Shown: positions 1 through 6,935, counted from the first letter of the stretch. The stretch: DNA of 9,937 nt from Bacteroidota bacterium (GCA_023390775.1 JAEWCF010000080.1:1-9937); one strand, 5' to 3'. A program made the numbers and translations. The notes: generated from the sequence alone by a model not told the origin.

Positions 1-3000
1 CGACGGGGTTGTCCAATGTTCCGCCCACATCCAGGTCGGCATCGAGGAACAGGTCGCCGTAGTACAGGTCATTGTCCTTGGCCTTGGAATTTACCGCGCG
101 GAAGTTCTGCGCATCGACAGTAAGGTCGAAGCCGAAATCGCGGTAGTTGGTGGTCAGGACCTTGCCGTTGATGACCAGGTCATTGTTTTTCTCGTCGCGT
201 ATGGTGAACCGGTCGAAATTGAGCCCTTCGGCATTGATGACCACGCGTTCGTTGATGCCGCCAAAGTAGGAGTTGATCTGTGCGACCCTCAGGCCGACGT
301 CATTGAAATTCAGGTCACCCACGATCCGCGGCTGCTCCACGGTGCCCGTCACGTCGAATTGCCCCGAAAGATACCCCGCACCGTCCTTGATCTGGCCAAA
401 AGTAAATCCCTGGACGCTCTTCATCTGCAGTCTCTTCATGTCCACGTCAAGATCAAAGCCCTGGTTTGAGATCCGATAAGTACCGAAGATCCGCATATCG
501 TTATCGTTTCCGCTGAGTTGCACATCGGTTCGGATAAGGTCGCTTGTGTAATTGTCGGCACGGATGGCAAGGTCGCCGATGGGTTGCTTTTGAACAGTCA
601 GGCCGGTGATGTCCAGGTCTGCGGTAAAAACCGGTTTCGAGGCGAGGTTGCTCACTTCGGCCGTACCGTTCAGGGTTCCGCCCGCCAGTGCGCTTCCGCG
701 GCTGATCATCTGCACGATCGTCTCGAGATTGAATTCGGTGAACTCCAGTTTTAACGGCGCATTGAACGATTCCGAAAGGGACTGAAGTTTTATCACGCTG
801 CCCTCGCGCGAGAGTTCGAAGTTGTCCGCAATGATGCCGCCCTGTCCAAATCGCAACCTGTTGTCGGCGGAAATGGCCCAGCTTTCATAATTGAGTTTGA
901 GGTTTTCGGGGTTGATCCGAAGTTCGGTTTGGCCGTTCCGTGTCTCCAATAGCCCGGTGATCTGGTACTGTTCCTTGCGTTCCCCATCCCGGAGCACCAG
1001 ATTGAAGTTGGCGATGTCATCCTTCAGGTTGCCCGCAAGGCTCGTGAAAGGAAGGTCAAATTTGCCGCTCTGAATGCCGTCGACATTAAAATCGTAGACG
1101 AGCGAATCATCCTTAGTGTCGATTTTTAGCGTGGCTCCCGAAATCGTGTTGCCCGCGTAGACAAGCCTTGGGATCTCGCCGTTGATCCGGATCGTGTCGC
1201 CCTCGCTGTTGTACCGGCCCTTGATCTGGAAGGGTTCGAGACCGGTCAATTTCGGCATAAGTTTGTAAACGACGGGATCGTTGTCCACCCGAAGGTCAAA
1301 GTCAAAATACTGCGGATCCGTCCTGCGGCGCGCTTTTGCGGGATTCGGGTCATAATATTTCGCGATCGTATTGGAAACCGCATCGGCAATCTGCGTGAGT
1401 TTGTACTTGCCTTCGATATCGGCCTTGACCATTTGGGACCGGATCTTCATCGTGTTCTTTTCCGCCGTGGAGGTGGCCACGACGCTCATGCTGTCCAGGA
1501 TTACCGGTTCGTCGCCCGCGAGGAACTGGATGTGGTGGAGGCTGACGGTTCCGTTGAGGAAATCGGGGTTGCTTTCCGGGATGTCGGCGTCGACGTTGCC
1601 CCTGATCTTCATCGGGCCGGCGTGAAGGTTGAGTTTTTGGAGATCGGCTATGTCGACGTTGAGCTTTAGTTTGACCGAAGGGTATTTGTCGTCAAAACCT
1701 CCCTCGGCGGCAAGTGCAAAGTCAAGGTTGGGATCGGCCATTCCCGCATCGACTTTATAATTGCCCTTGGCGATGGCTCCGTCGATTGCAAGATTCCGGT
1801 AATTGTAACCATTGAATTGGGCACTGGCAATGTTAACGTTCACCTTTGCGGTAGCCGTCTGCGGATTGAGGCCCGTCCCATTGACCTTCGCAGTCATCGT
1901 CACGCGCCCGAGAGAATCGTTTTTGATCAGGCTTCCCAGGTCAAAGTTGTCCACGGATACGTCAGCATCGTACCGCTCACGTCCTTTGGCCCTGCTGTCG
2001 AACCGGGCTTTTACGCGGGCATTTCCGTAGCTGCTGCCCACATTCATGTTTGTATTGAAATTGTTTACGCCGCCCTTGAAAGTTCCTTTCGCCGAAAGGC
2101 TTGCGGGCAGCGAGATGCTGTTGGGGATCGTGCCTTTGGGAAGCAGGCCGGCGATGTCGTCCCGGGTGGTCTGCAACCGGTTGATTGCCACATCGAAATA
2201 GGCGCGCTTGACATCGGGCAGGCCGGTGATGCGCCCGCTTGCCGAAAGCACCGTATTGCCGATCCCGCTCACCTGGAGTTGCGGGAACCGGATGTCGCCG
2301 AGCTTTCCGGTGACGCGCGTGTTGAGGTTCAGGATCGCGTCTGGGTTGCTTCTAAAGGGATCCGATGCGCGGAGATTCGGCGCGAACAACAGGATGTCCC
2401 TAAAGCCGATCCGGCTGTTGCGAATGTCTGCGTCGATGTAGATCTTCGCGGGATCGCGCGACAATGATTCCTTTGAGGGATAGGTGACGGCAATCTTTTC
2501 CCGAAGCGAGGTACGCGGCGTTTGCAGCTCAAGATTGTTGAGATAAGCCCCGCGGTTGCCATAGAAAAAATCGGTCTGCAGTTTTTCGATCTCGACCCCG
2601 GAAGTTTCCCGTACCGCAAACCGATCGATCCTGCCGGCGATGGTGTCGGTGCCGTAAACCAGGTTCTTGGCCTGCAGGTCAAAATGGCGGATGTCGAGAT
2701 GCTTGTAGTCGATCCCGGATTTTGCGCGGGCGAAATTTTCATCGTCAAATTTGAAGACGATGCCGCTCACCGTGGTCTCTTTGAGCCGCACCTTCCATCC
2801 GGTTTTTTTGATGGCCGTGGTATCGGTTTCAGGAATGGCGATCTGCTTGTCGAATTTGCCCACCACAAGGTTGCCATTAATGTTTTGCAAATCGAATTTT
2901 GCCAGGTCGATGAGTTGTTTGTTCATGTCGACCTCGTTGAATTCCATGAGCAGTTTGCCGAGCGTCACTCCCGTATTCAGGCGGGTCCCCTTGTTGTCAT

Positions 3001-3754
3001 AACCTAGGCTGATGCGTGAGAGCGCAATCGTTCCCAGCTTGATCTTGAAATCGGGGCGCTTGGAAATCGTGTCCACCACTTCCACCGAAGTCTGCGCGAT
3101 TTCCTCGACTATCCCCTGATTGAGCATGACCTTAAGCCCGTCCAGGCGGATGCGCGGAATGTCGAATTTCATCCCATCCAGGTCAAATTTCCTGAAATGC
3201 GTATCGAAGTGGGTGAGGTTGACGCGGACGTCGTTCTTGGTGATGGCATCGTCCCACCTGAGCCTGATGTTGTCCAGGTTGATCTTGTCCAGCGAAATCT
3301 TCATCGGCTTGGACGGCTTGTTGGGATCGGGCGGGGTTGCGAAGGCGTCGATGATATAATCGAAGTTGAACACGGAATCGCGGTTCCTCGTCACATTGGC
3401 CACGACCCCGTTGAGGTCGACCGAATTGATCTCAAGGTGATTGTCCAGTATTTTGAGAAGGCTGATATCGGCCGAAAGTTTATTGCCCGCGAGAAGGGTG
3501 TCGTTTTTCTGGTCTTGGAAGTAAAATCCCTCCAGGACGACTTTTTTGGGCAACCCGATGGTAATCCTGTCAATCCGGACTTCCGTCCCGATCTTGTTTT
3601 CAAGGTAGGCGACCGCCTTTTCCTTTGCAAAATCCTGCACGAAAGGCACTTGCAACAGCACTACGATCAAAAGGAAGAGCCCGATTATCGACCCGACGAT
3701 CCACAGCAGAATGCGCAATCCCTTTTTTAAGTACCTGGTAGTTTTTTCTGACAT
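1..3754 (-). CDS. tamB: TamB/AsmA-like translocation and assembly module protein (partial, C-terminus beyond left edge)
   Basis: A single uninterrupted frame gives 1251 complete residues from the ATG at 3754 to the window edge, with no stop seen. The N-terminus is a short basic stretch (MSEKTTRYLKKGLR) followed by one hydrophobic helix at about residues 15-36 and no signal cleavage site, as in inner-membrane-anchored AsmA/TamB proteins. Next comes the typical segment VPFVQDFAKEKAVAYLENK and a NDTLL motif near residue 85. The rest is long, repetitive and predicted beta-rich, with alternating polar and hydrophobic residues and many G-x-L/F-x-G-x and 'DNF/NINGN' type strands, consistent with the beta-taco groove that spans the periplasm. 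The conserved DUF490 (TamB C-terminal) domain should lie beyond the edge; Bacteroidota homologues are usually about 1400-1700 residues. The known or proposed role of the family is moving phospholipids to, or assembling proteins in, the outer membrane. Family call is firm; the exact substrate is unknown. Confidence 0.88.
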   Translation of the reverse strand, partial: MSEKTTRYLKKGLRILLWIVGSIIGLFLLIVVLLQVPFVQDFAKEKAVAYLENKIGTEVRIDRITIGLPKKVVLEGFYFQDQKNDTLLAGNKLSADISLLKILDNHLEINSVDLNGVVANVTRNRDSVFNFDYIIDAFATPPDPNKPSKPMKISLDKINLDNIRLRWDDAITKNDVRVNLTHFDTHFRKFDLDGMKFDIPRIRLDGLKVMLNQGIVEEIAQTSVEVVDTISKRPDFKIKLGTIALSRISLGYDNKGTRLNTGVTLGKLLMEFNEVDMNKQLIDLAKFDLQNINGNLVVGKFDKQIAIPETDTTAIKKTGWKVRLKETTVSGIVFKFDDENFARAKSGIDYKHLDIRHFDLQAKNLVYGTDTIAGRIDRFAVRETSGVEIEKLQTDFFYGNRGAYLNNLELQTPRTSLREKIAVTYPSKESLSRDPAKIYIDADIRNSRIGFRDILLFAPNLRASDPFRSNPDAILNLNTRVTGKLGDIRFPQLQVSGIGNTVLSASGRITGLPDVKRAYFDVAINRLQTTRDDIAGLLPKGTIPNSISLPASLSAKGTFKGGVNNFNTNMNVGSSYGNARVKARFDSRAKGRERYDADVSVDNFDLGSLIKNDSLGRVTMTAKVNGTGLNPQTATAKVNVNIASAQFNGYNYRNLAIDGAIAKGNYKVDAGMADPNLDFALAAEGGFDDKYPSVKLKLNVDIADLQKLNLHAGPMKIRGNVDADIPESNPDFLNGTVSLHHIQFLAGDEPVILDSMSVVATSTAEKNTMKIRSQMVKADIEGKYKLTQIADAVSNTIAKYYDPNPAKARRRTDPQYFDFDLRVDNDPVVYKLMPKLTGLEPFQIKGRYNSEGDTIRINGEIPRLVYAGNTISGATLKIDTKDDSLVYDFNVDGIQSGKFDLPFTSLAGNLKDDIANFNLVLRDGERKEQYQITGLLETRNGQTELRINPENLKLNYESWAISADNRLRFGQGGIIADNFELSREGSVIKLQSLSESFNAPLKLEFTEFNLETIVQMISRGSALAGGTLNGTAEVSNLASKPVFTADLDITGLTVQKQPIGDLAIRADNYTSDLIRTDVQLSGNDNDMRIFGTYRISNQGFDLDVDMKRLQMKSVQGFTFGQIKDGAGYLSGQFDVTGTVEQPRIVGDLNFNDVGLRVAQINSYFGGINERVVINAEGLNFDRFTIRDEKNNDLVINGKVLTTNYRDFGFDLTVDAQNFRAVNSKAKDNDLYYGDLFLDADLDVGGTLDNPV

Positions 3755-3810
3755 AACTTTGGCCGCGCATCCCTTGACATCGGGGCATACGTACTCAAAG
3801 TTGCCTTTTA

Positions 3811-3828
3811 TAAGGCGCAATCGCCTTA
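3811..3828. repeat. GC-rich perfect inverted repeat upstream of tamB
   Basis: TAAGGCG (3811-3817) and CGCCTTA (3822-3828) are perfect 7-bp arms around a 4-nt CAAT loop. It lies between the stop of the receiver gene (3888) and the tamB start (3754). On the minus strand the stem is followed by TATAAAAGG rather than a U-tract, so it is a poor intrinsic terminator. It may be an mRNA-end hairpin, a weak terminator or an operator for tamB. Confidence 0.5.
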
Positions 3829-3847
3829 CATAATTCTAAAATTATGT
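3828..3847. repeat. AT-rich perfect inverted repeat next to the GC-rich one
   Basis: ACATAATT (3828-3835) and AATTATGT (3840-3847) are perfect 8-bp arms separated by CTAA. The repeat shares its first base with the neighbouring GC-rich inverted repeat, so the two make a tandem pair spanning 37 nt. The symmetry and short spacer would suit a dimeric DNA-binding protein or a double mRNA hairpin. The remainder of the gap (3755-3810 and 3848-3887) holds nothing I recognise, including no good TAnnTTTG box. Confidence 0.5.
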
Positions 3848-3887
3848 TGTAAGATTTTTGGACATGTTTAACGAAGTGGCAACGGGT

Positions 3888-4379
3888 TTAGCTCACCGCA
3901 AATACGAACGCGCTTCGGTCGGGCTTTCCCTGGATATCCTTCTGGTCCATGGCGAGCAATTCCCTTACGGTTTTCTTAAGCATCATGAACGATGTGGGCT
4001 TGGTGACGTACCGGTTGGCGCCGAGTTCATAGGTCTCGTCAATGTCACGTTTATTCGAGGAGGTGGAATATATCAGGACGGGAATGTTCCGGAGTTTGTC
4101 ATCCCTGCGGATTTCGTGAAGGCATTCCTTACCTCCCTTTTCGGGCATGTTGAGGTCGAGGAAGATACAATCGGGCATCGATTCCAGCGCACGAAGCTTT
4201 TTCATCAGTTTCGCACCGTTGGGCACGCATTCGATTTCGGCACCGCATTCCTGGACCGCTTCGGCAAAGAGTTCTCGGTCATCGGCATCGTCATCGGCAA
4301 GGAGAATCTTGTAATTTTTTTGCACACGCGCATTTTTAGTTCCCTGTAAAGCTATTAAAAATTCCGGGTTTTTTGACAT
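3888..4379 (-). CDS. Single-domain (CheY/Rcp1-like) response regulator, second of a tandem pair
   Basis: This is a 163-residue stand-alone receiver domain with no DNA-binding or enzymatic output domain. The acidic cluster DDD is at residues 29-31, the phosphoacceptor is D75 in CIFLDLNMPEKGG, the switch Ser is S105 (IYSTSS), and the conserved Lys-Pro is K127-P128 (YVTKPTS). All residues needed for phosphotransfer are therefore present. A 22-residue N-terminal extension precedes the first strand. The start is placed at ATG 4379, 8 nt after the stop of the upstream receiver gene; a TTG at 4391 is in frame but would overlap that stop, and a GTG at codon 19 is also possible. The ADDDADDRELFAEAV helix resembles Rcp1-type regulators that partner phytochrome-like or hybrid kinases. 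No histidine kinase is nearby, so the partner is unknown. It is probably co-transcribed with the upstream receiver and cinA-like genes. Confidence 0.88.
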   Translation of the reverse strand: MSKNPEFLIALQGTKNARVQKNYKILLADDDADDRELFAEAVQECGAEIECVPNGAKLMKKLRALESMPDCIFLDLNMPEKGGKECLHEIRRDDKLRNIPVLIYSTSSNKRDIDETYELGANRYVTKPTSFMMLKKTVRELLAMDQKDIQGKPDRSAFVFAVS

Positions 4380-4387
4380 GGTCGTTA

Positions 4388-4792
4388 TCAATCTCGTTTG
4401 CTGGGGAGGATCTTCGAAAGCGTTTCCTCAAGCTCGCGCATGCTCGAGGCCTTGACCACCAGGTCGGTAGCGCCGTTTTCACGTCCGCGCCGAACGGTTT
4501 CGGGGTCGGTGTAAGTGGAATACAAATAGACCGGCACGTTTTTGACTTTCGAAATCTTTTTGATCTCGACCAGGCACTCTATCCCGTTCATGCGCGGCAT
4601 GTTGACGTCAACGAAAATAAAGTAGGGATTAAGTTGTTCGTCTCCCTTGATCTTTTCGATGGCATGGACGCCGTCATTGGCCGTCACCACATCGATGTCG
4701 AGTCCGAGGTGCTGTACCGCATGGGCAAAAATCTCCTGGTCCTCGATATCGTCGTCGATGAGCAGACACGTAATCCGGGGTTTTTCGGGCAT
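4388..4792 (-). CDS. Single-domain (CheY/Rcp1-like) response regulator, first of a tandem pair
   Basis: This 134-residue protein is one receiver domain with no output domain. The acidic triad is D13-D15 (LLIDDDIEDQ), the phosphoacceptor D62 (FVDVNMPRMNG), the switch residue S92 (YLYSTYTD) and the conserved lysine K114. The lysine is followed by Ala (VVKASS) instead of the usual Pro, unlike its downstream neighbour. The ATG at 4792 lies 11 nt after the CinA-like stop, and its own TGA at 4388-4390 is 8 nt before the next ATG, which points to one transcript. The two receivers share architecture and motifs (DDD..D, VQ..G, DLNMP/DVNMP, YST) and look like an old duplication that has diverged substantially. 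It probably works as a phosphorelay intermediate or a protein-binding switch; no partner kinase is in the window. Confidence 0.88.
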   Translation of the reverse strand: MPEKPRITCLLIDDDIEDQEIFAHAVQHLGLDIDVVTANDGVHAIEKIKGDEQLNPYFIFVDVNMPRMNGIECLVEIKKISKVKNVPVYLYSTYTDPETVRRGRENGATDLVVKASSMRELEETLSKILPSKRD

Positions 4793-4803
4793 TGTATTGT
4801 ATT

Positions 4804-5283
4804 TTATGATTGAAGTTTTTTAATAATTAGTTCACAGCCGCGATCGATGGCCTGAAGGATGATTTCCTCCTGTTTTCCCTCAAATACTTCCCTGTGCGCC
4901 ACATATCCCTGGGGCAAAATGATGTGAAGGAACATGGTGCCTACGGGCTTTTCGGGAGTTTCGCTTCCTCCGGGCGACGCAAGTCCCGTGACCGCCACGA
5001 TGACGTCGGCCTTAAAATGATGCCGAAGGTTTTCCGCCAAAACCCGCGTAACTTCGGCAGATTCGGCCGTAGCCTTCTCGATCAATTTTTCTGGAACGTT
5101 CAACAATGAGGTCTTGATGCTGACGTCGTAACAGACGATCCCGCCAAGCAGGATATAGCCTGAATTCGGCACACACGCAAATTCATGGGCGAACCTTCCG
5201 GCCGTTGCGCTCTCGGCAAAAGCGATCTTGTAATTGCGCAGGACAAGTTCGTGGACACAGTCCTTTACTTTTTTGGATGGCAT
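4804..5283 (-). CDS. Stand-alone CinA C-terminal domain protein (PncC-type nicotinamide-nucleotide amidase)
   Basis: A 159-residue protein covering only the CinA C-terminal domain; the N-terminal MoaB-like COG1058 domain of full-length CinA (about 415 aa) is absent. Family enzymes deamidate nicotinamide mononucleotide to nicotinate mononucleotide and ammonia, recycling NAD, in the cytoplasm. Visible signatures are AESATAG (residues 23-29, usually AES-x-T-G-G), GGIVCYDVSIKTSLLNV (Y52, K57) and TGLASPGGSETPEKPVGTM. I map S25, Y52 and K57 to the catalytic positions from memory of the family. The second Gly of the first motif is Ala here. The start is ATG 5283 because the conserved domain begins within a few residues; an AAGGGG stretch lies about 12 nt upstream. 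An open extension of this frame towards 5712 is only the antisense-like shadow of the upstream gene. The next gene starts 11 nt after the stop. Fold call firm, amidase activity likely. Confidence 0.85.
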   Translation of the reverse strand: MPSKKVKDCVHELVLRNYKIAFAESATAGRFAHEFACVPNSGYILLGGIVCYDVSIKTSLLNVPEKLIEKATAESAEVTRVLAENLRHHFKADVIVAVTGLASPGGSETPEKPVGTMFLHIILPQGYVAHREVFEGKQEEIILQAIDRGCELIIKKLQS

Positions 5284-5338
5284 GGTGTAAAATTCCCCTT
5301 TTAAAGTCCGCAAGGGCTTACAGGATTGCGTGAAAACC

Positions 5339-6073
5339 TTACATAATTTTTTTAACCATTGTTTGAAGTTCCGATGCGTTGAAAGGGGCATGTGCCCCAA
5401 TGTCGTTGTCGAAATAGACATAGACATCGGCGTGGGCAGCCCATTCCGTACACCGGCCCGCCCATTGTCGAAGTACTTCGTGGGAATAACTGCCCGCATA
5501 TTTCTGGGGGCCGTGAAGGCGGACATAAACGAGATCGGAGGTGATTTCCAGCGGCGATAGATAGCCGTCGAGGTCGAAGATGCAAAAACCGCAAGCGTAC
5601 TGGCGCATGACGGCATAAATTTCGGGATGGTGCCATGACGGGTTTCGGAATTCGAACACATACCTGAAATGCCCGGGCAACCGACTTGCAAATGACGCGA
5701 AACGCTCAACATTTACATTCCAGCCGGGCGGCAACTGGAACAGGATGGGGCCGCATTTTTCACCGAGGCCCGCCACATTTTCAAGGAAGCGCGCCGACGA
5801 TTCGACCGGATCCGACAATTTTTTCATGTGCGAAATGAATCGGCTGGCCTTGACCGCGAAATCGAACCCTTCCGGTGATTTGTCTCTCCACGCTTGAAAA
5901 GCCCCGTGCGACGGGAGCCTGTAAAACGGACTGTTCAGTTCCACCGTGTCAAAAAGGCCGCTGTAATGCTGAAACTGGCGCGATGCCGGCAGGCCGTCCG
6001 GAAAAAAGGCGCCGCGCCAATGCCGGTAAGACCACCCCGAAGTCCCTATACGGATCTTTTTTTCTCTGCCCAT
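5339..6073 (-). CDS. DUF72 (YecE-like) domain protein
   Basis: A 244-residue protein matching the DUF72 family along its whole length, a TIM-barrel-like fold without an established biochemical function. Family landmarks are IRIGTSGWSYRHW (residues 7-19), FFPDGLP, FDTVELNSPFYRLP, FDFAVKASRFISHMKKL, GPILFQLPPGW, YVFEFRNPSWH, VYVRLHGP and the C-terminal YFDNDIGAHAPFNA. The start at ATG 6073 leaves only six residues before the first strand, so it is very likely right. No signal peptide, so cytoplasmic. The stop TAA is at 5339-5341, 55 nt before the CinA-like gene; that gap holds no clear terminator, so read-through into the CinA-receiver genes is plausible. Upstream it is divergent from the initiator tRNA. 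A possible promoter at 6077-6108 would give an almost leaderless transcript. Confidence 0.9.
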   Translation of the reverse strand: MGREKKIRIGTSGWSYRHWRGAFFPDGLPASRQFQHYSGLFDTVELNSPFYRLPSHGAFQAWRDKSPEGFDFAVKASRFISHMKKLSDPVESSARFLENVAGLGEKCGPILFQLPPGWNVNVERFASFASRLPGHFRYVFEFRNPSWHHPEIYAVMRQYACGFCIFDLDGYLSPLEITSDLVYVRLHGPQKYAGSYSHEVLRQWAGRCTEWAAHADVYVYFDNDIGAHAPFNASELQTMVKKIM

Positions 6074-6076
6074 GCC

Positions 6077-6108
6077 TAAAGTTAATGCGCTGTAAACCGG
6101 CAGGCAAG
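6077..6108 (-). promoter_or_regulatory. Possible Bacteroidota promoter for the DUF72 gene
   Basis: On the minus strand, TTG (6105-6107) is followed after exactly 20 nt by TAACTTTA (6077-6084), which matches TAnnTTTG at seven of eight positions. The -7 box ends only 3 nt before the ATG at 6073, so transcription would begin at or close to the start codon. The TTG is part of a 13-bp sequence (6096-6108) that recurs at 6936-6948, the same distance from the lipoprotein start. Confidence 0.4.
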
Positions 6109-6149
6109 AAATTTAATAAAGGATTAATCGTGATTTTTCAAGCAATATT

Positions 6150-6180
6150 TTTGCCTGTTTGGGATTTCGTTGTATATTTG
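6150..6180 (+). promoter_or_regulatory. Near-consensus Bacteroidota promoter for tRNA-fMet
   Basis: TTTG at 6150-6153, a 19-nt spacer, and TATATTTG at 6173-6180 match the Bacteroidota -33/-7 consensus (TTTG - 19 to 21 nt - TAnnTTTG) at every fixed position. The mature tRNA begins 9 nt after the -7 box, leaving at most a very short 5' leader. It is the best promoter in the window, as expected for a strongly expressed stable RNA. Confidence 0.85.
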
Positions 6181-6188
6181 CACCATAC

Positions 6189-6261
6189 CGCGGGATAGAG
6201 CAGTAGGCAGCTCGTCGGGCTCATAACCCGAAGGTCACAGGTTCGAGTCCTGTTCCCGCTA
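6189..6261 (+). tRNA. Initiator tRNA-fMet (anticodon CAU)
   Basis: A complete 73-nt cloverleaf. The acceptor stem is CGCGGGA / TCCCGCT, with positions 2-71 to 7-66 paired and positions 1 and 72 (C and U) unpaired. The D arm is GAGC-AGTAGGCA-GCTC. The anticodon arm has loop CTCATAA, anticodon CAT at 6222-6224, and a stem carrying three consecutive G:C pairs (GGG/CCC) next to the loop. The T arm is ACAGG-TTCGAGT-CCTGT. The unpaired 1-72 position and the three G:C pairs are hallmarks of the initiator rather than the elongator Met tRNA. The discriminator is A6261; the next bases are CTA, so the CCA end is not encoded and must be added by the CCA-adding enzyme. Confidence 0.95.
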
Positions 6262-6266
6262 CTAAG

Positions 6267-6294
6267 AAACCATTCAGAAATGAATGGTTTTTTT
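6267..6294 (+). terminator. Intrinsic terminator of the tRNA-fMet unit
   Basis: AAACCATTCA (6267-6276), loop GAAA (6277-6280) and TGAATGGTTT (6281-6290) form a perfect 10-bp stem followed by TTTT. It begins 5 nt after the mature tRNA end, showing that the tRNA is a single-gene transcription unit. Confidence 0.85.
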
Positions 6295-6302
6295 ATTTAT
6301 CC

Positions 6303-6331
6303 AAAAAAAAGCGTGAATGACTTCACGCTTT
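6303..6331 (-). terminator. Intrinsic terminator of the glycine-zipper lipoprotein gene
   Basis: On the minus strand a perfect 10-bp stem (arms 6322-6331 and 6308-6317, core AAGCGTGAA/TTCACGCTT) with a 4-nt loop is followed by a U-run from 6303-6307. It starts 3 nt after the lipoprotein stop codon. Together with the tRNA terminator it forms two separate back-to-back terminators between convergent units. Confidence 0.85.
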
Positions 6332-6334
6332 GGT

Positions 6335-6913
6335 TTAATATACATATTCGGATTCCCGTTTTTTCTTGCGGTCCAGGATGATTCCCGTTCCCGCTCCCGC
6401 GGCGCCACCGATGACGGCCCCGATGACAGCGCCCTTGACGCGGTCCTTCTTGTTGATTACGGCTCCTCCGATTGCCCCGACTCCGGCTCCAATTACCGCG
6501 CCTTTTGCGGTATTGCTCCATCCTTTCTTTTTTGCAGGTATGGGGGTTGCGACGGGTGAGGTTTCCCCTGCACCTTCACCGGTTGAACTGTCCGCCACGA
6601 TCGGAGGGGTCGATGCCGGGGCCTGTGCCGCCGGAGTTTCGGTAACGCGGCTTTTGCGTTCGCGGACATACACTACCTTGGGTTTCGAAGGGGCAACAGG
6701 AGCGGCCTCGACGGCCATGGGCAGCCGCAGTTCGTTTATCATCTGCATCGAGTCAATGGCGGTTTGCTTGATCGCCTGCAGTTTCTGCTGTTCCAATTGT
6801 TGTTCAAGCGCGGCGATCTTCAGTGCTGATTGTTCGGATGCCTCTTTGCTTTCATTTTTGTTGCATGATACCATCATCAATGCAAGGGCCGGAATTATGA
6901 TAAAACTTTTCAT
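6335..6913 (-). CDS. Lipoprotein with coiled coil and glycine-zipper domain
   Basis: A 192-residue predicted lipoprotein. The N-terminus MKSFIIIPALALMMVSC is a signal peptide ending in a lipobox-like MVSC with lipidated Cys at residue 17. Residues about 22-60 are Glu/Gln/Lys-rich with a heptad look (ALEQQLEQQKLQ), suggesting a coiled coil. A Pro/Ala/Ser/Thr-rich linker follows (about 68-128). The C-terminal part has two glycine-zipper stretches, AKGAVIGAGVGAIGGAVI and KGAVIGAVIGGAAGAGTG, each preceded by a basic patch, then DRKKKRESEYVY. This resembles the YMGG/OmpA-like glycine-zipper families, which insert in or associate with membranes; no OmpA or peptidoglycan-binding domain is present. 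The start is ATG 6913. The first zipper units K-G-A-V-I-G-A are themselves an internal repeat. Its exact function is unknown; envelope location is likely. It is monocistronic, with its own terminator. Confidence 0.8.
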   Translation of the reverse strand: MKSFIIIPALALMMVSCNKNESKEASEQSALKIAALEQQLEQQKLQAIKQTAIDSMQMINELRLPMAVEAAPVAPSKPKVVYVRERKSRVTETPAAQAPASTPPIVADSSTGEGAGETSPVATPIPAKKKGWSNTAKGAVIGAGVGAIGGAVINKKDRVKGAVIGAVIGGAAGAGTGIILDRKKKRESEYVY

Positions 6914-6935
6914 CTCTTCAGTATTTAGGTTGCGG

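Noticed and set aside
1812..3730. Several plus-strand open frames of 140-220 codons opposite tamB (for example 1817-2467, 2522-3007, 3197-3730)
   Set aside because: They are antisense frames kept open by the codon use of tamB; their translations have no domain or signal, and the minus-strand frame is continuous and clearly TamB-like.
4380..4391. TTG start of the second receiver at 4391
   Set aside because: It overlaps the stop of the upstream receiver gene, and an ATG four codons later is available.
3858..4813. Plus-strand open frames antisense to the two receivers (3858-4349 and 4373-4813)
   Set aside because: The minus strand encodes full receiver domains with all active-site residues; the plus frames are mirror artefacts.
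3824..5348. Shared 12-mer CCTTACATAATT at 3824-3835 and 5337-5348
   Set aside because: One copy covers the stop codon of the DUF72 gene, the other is an arm of the inverted repeat; surrounding bases do not align and no common role is apparent, so chance is likely.
5284..5712. Longer version of the CinA-like protein starting at 5712
   Set aside because: The extra 143 residues are an out-of-frame reading of the DUF72 gene on the same strand and look unlike any CinA N-terminal domain; ATG 5283 fits the family.
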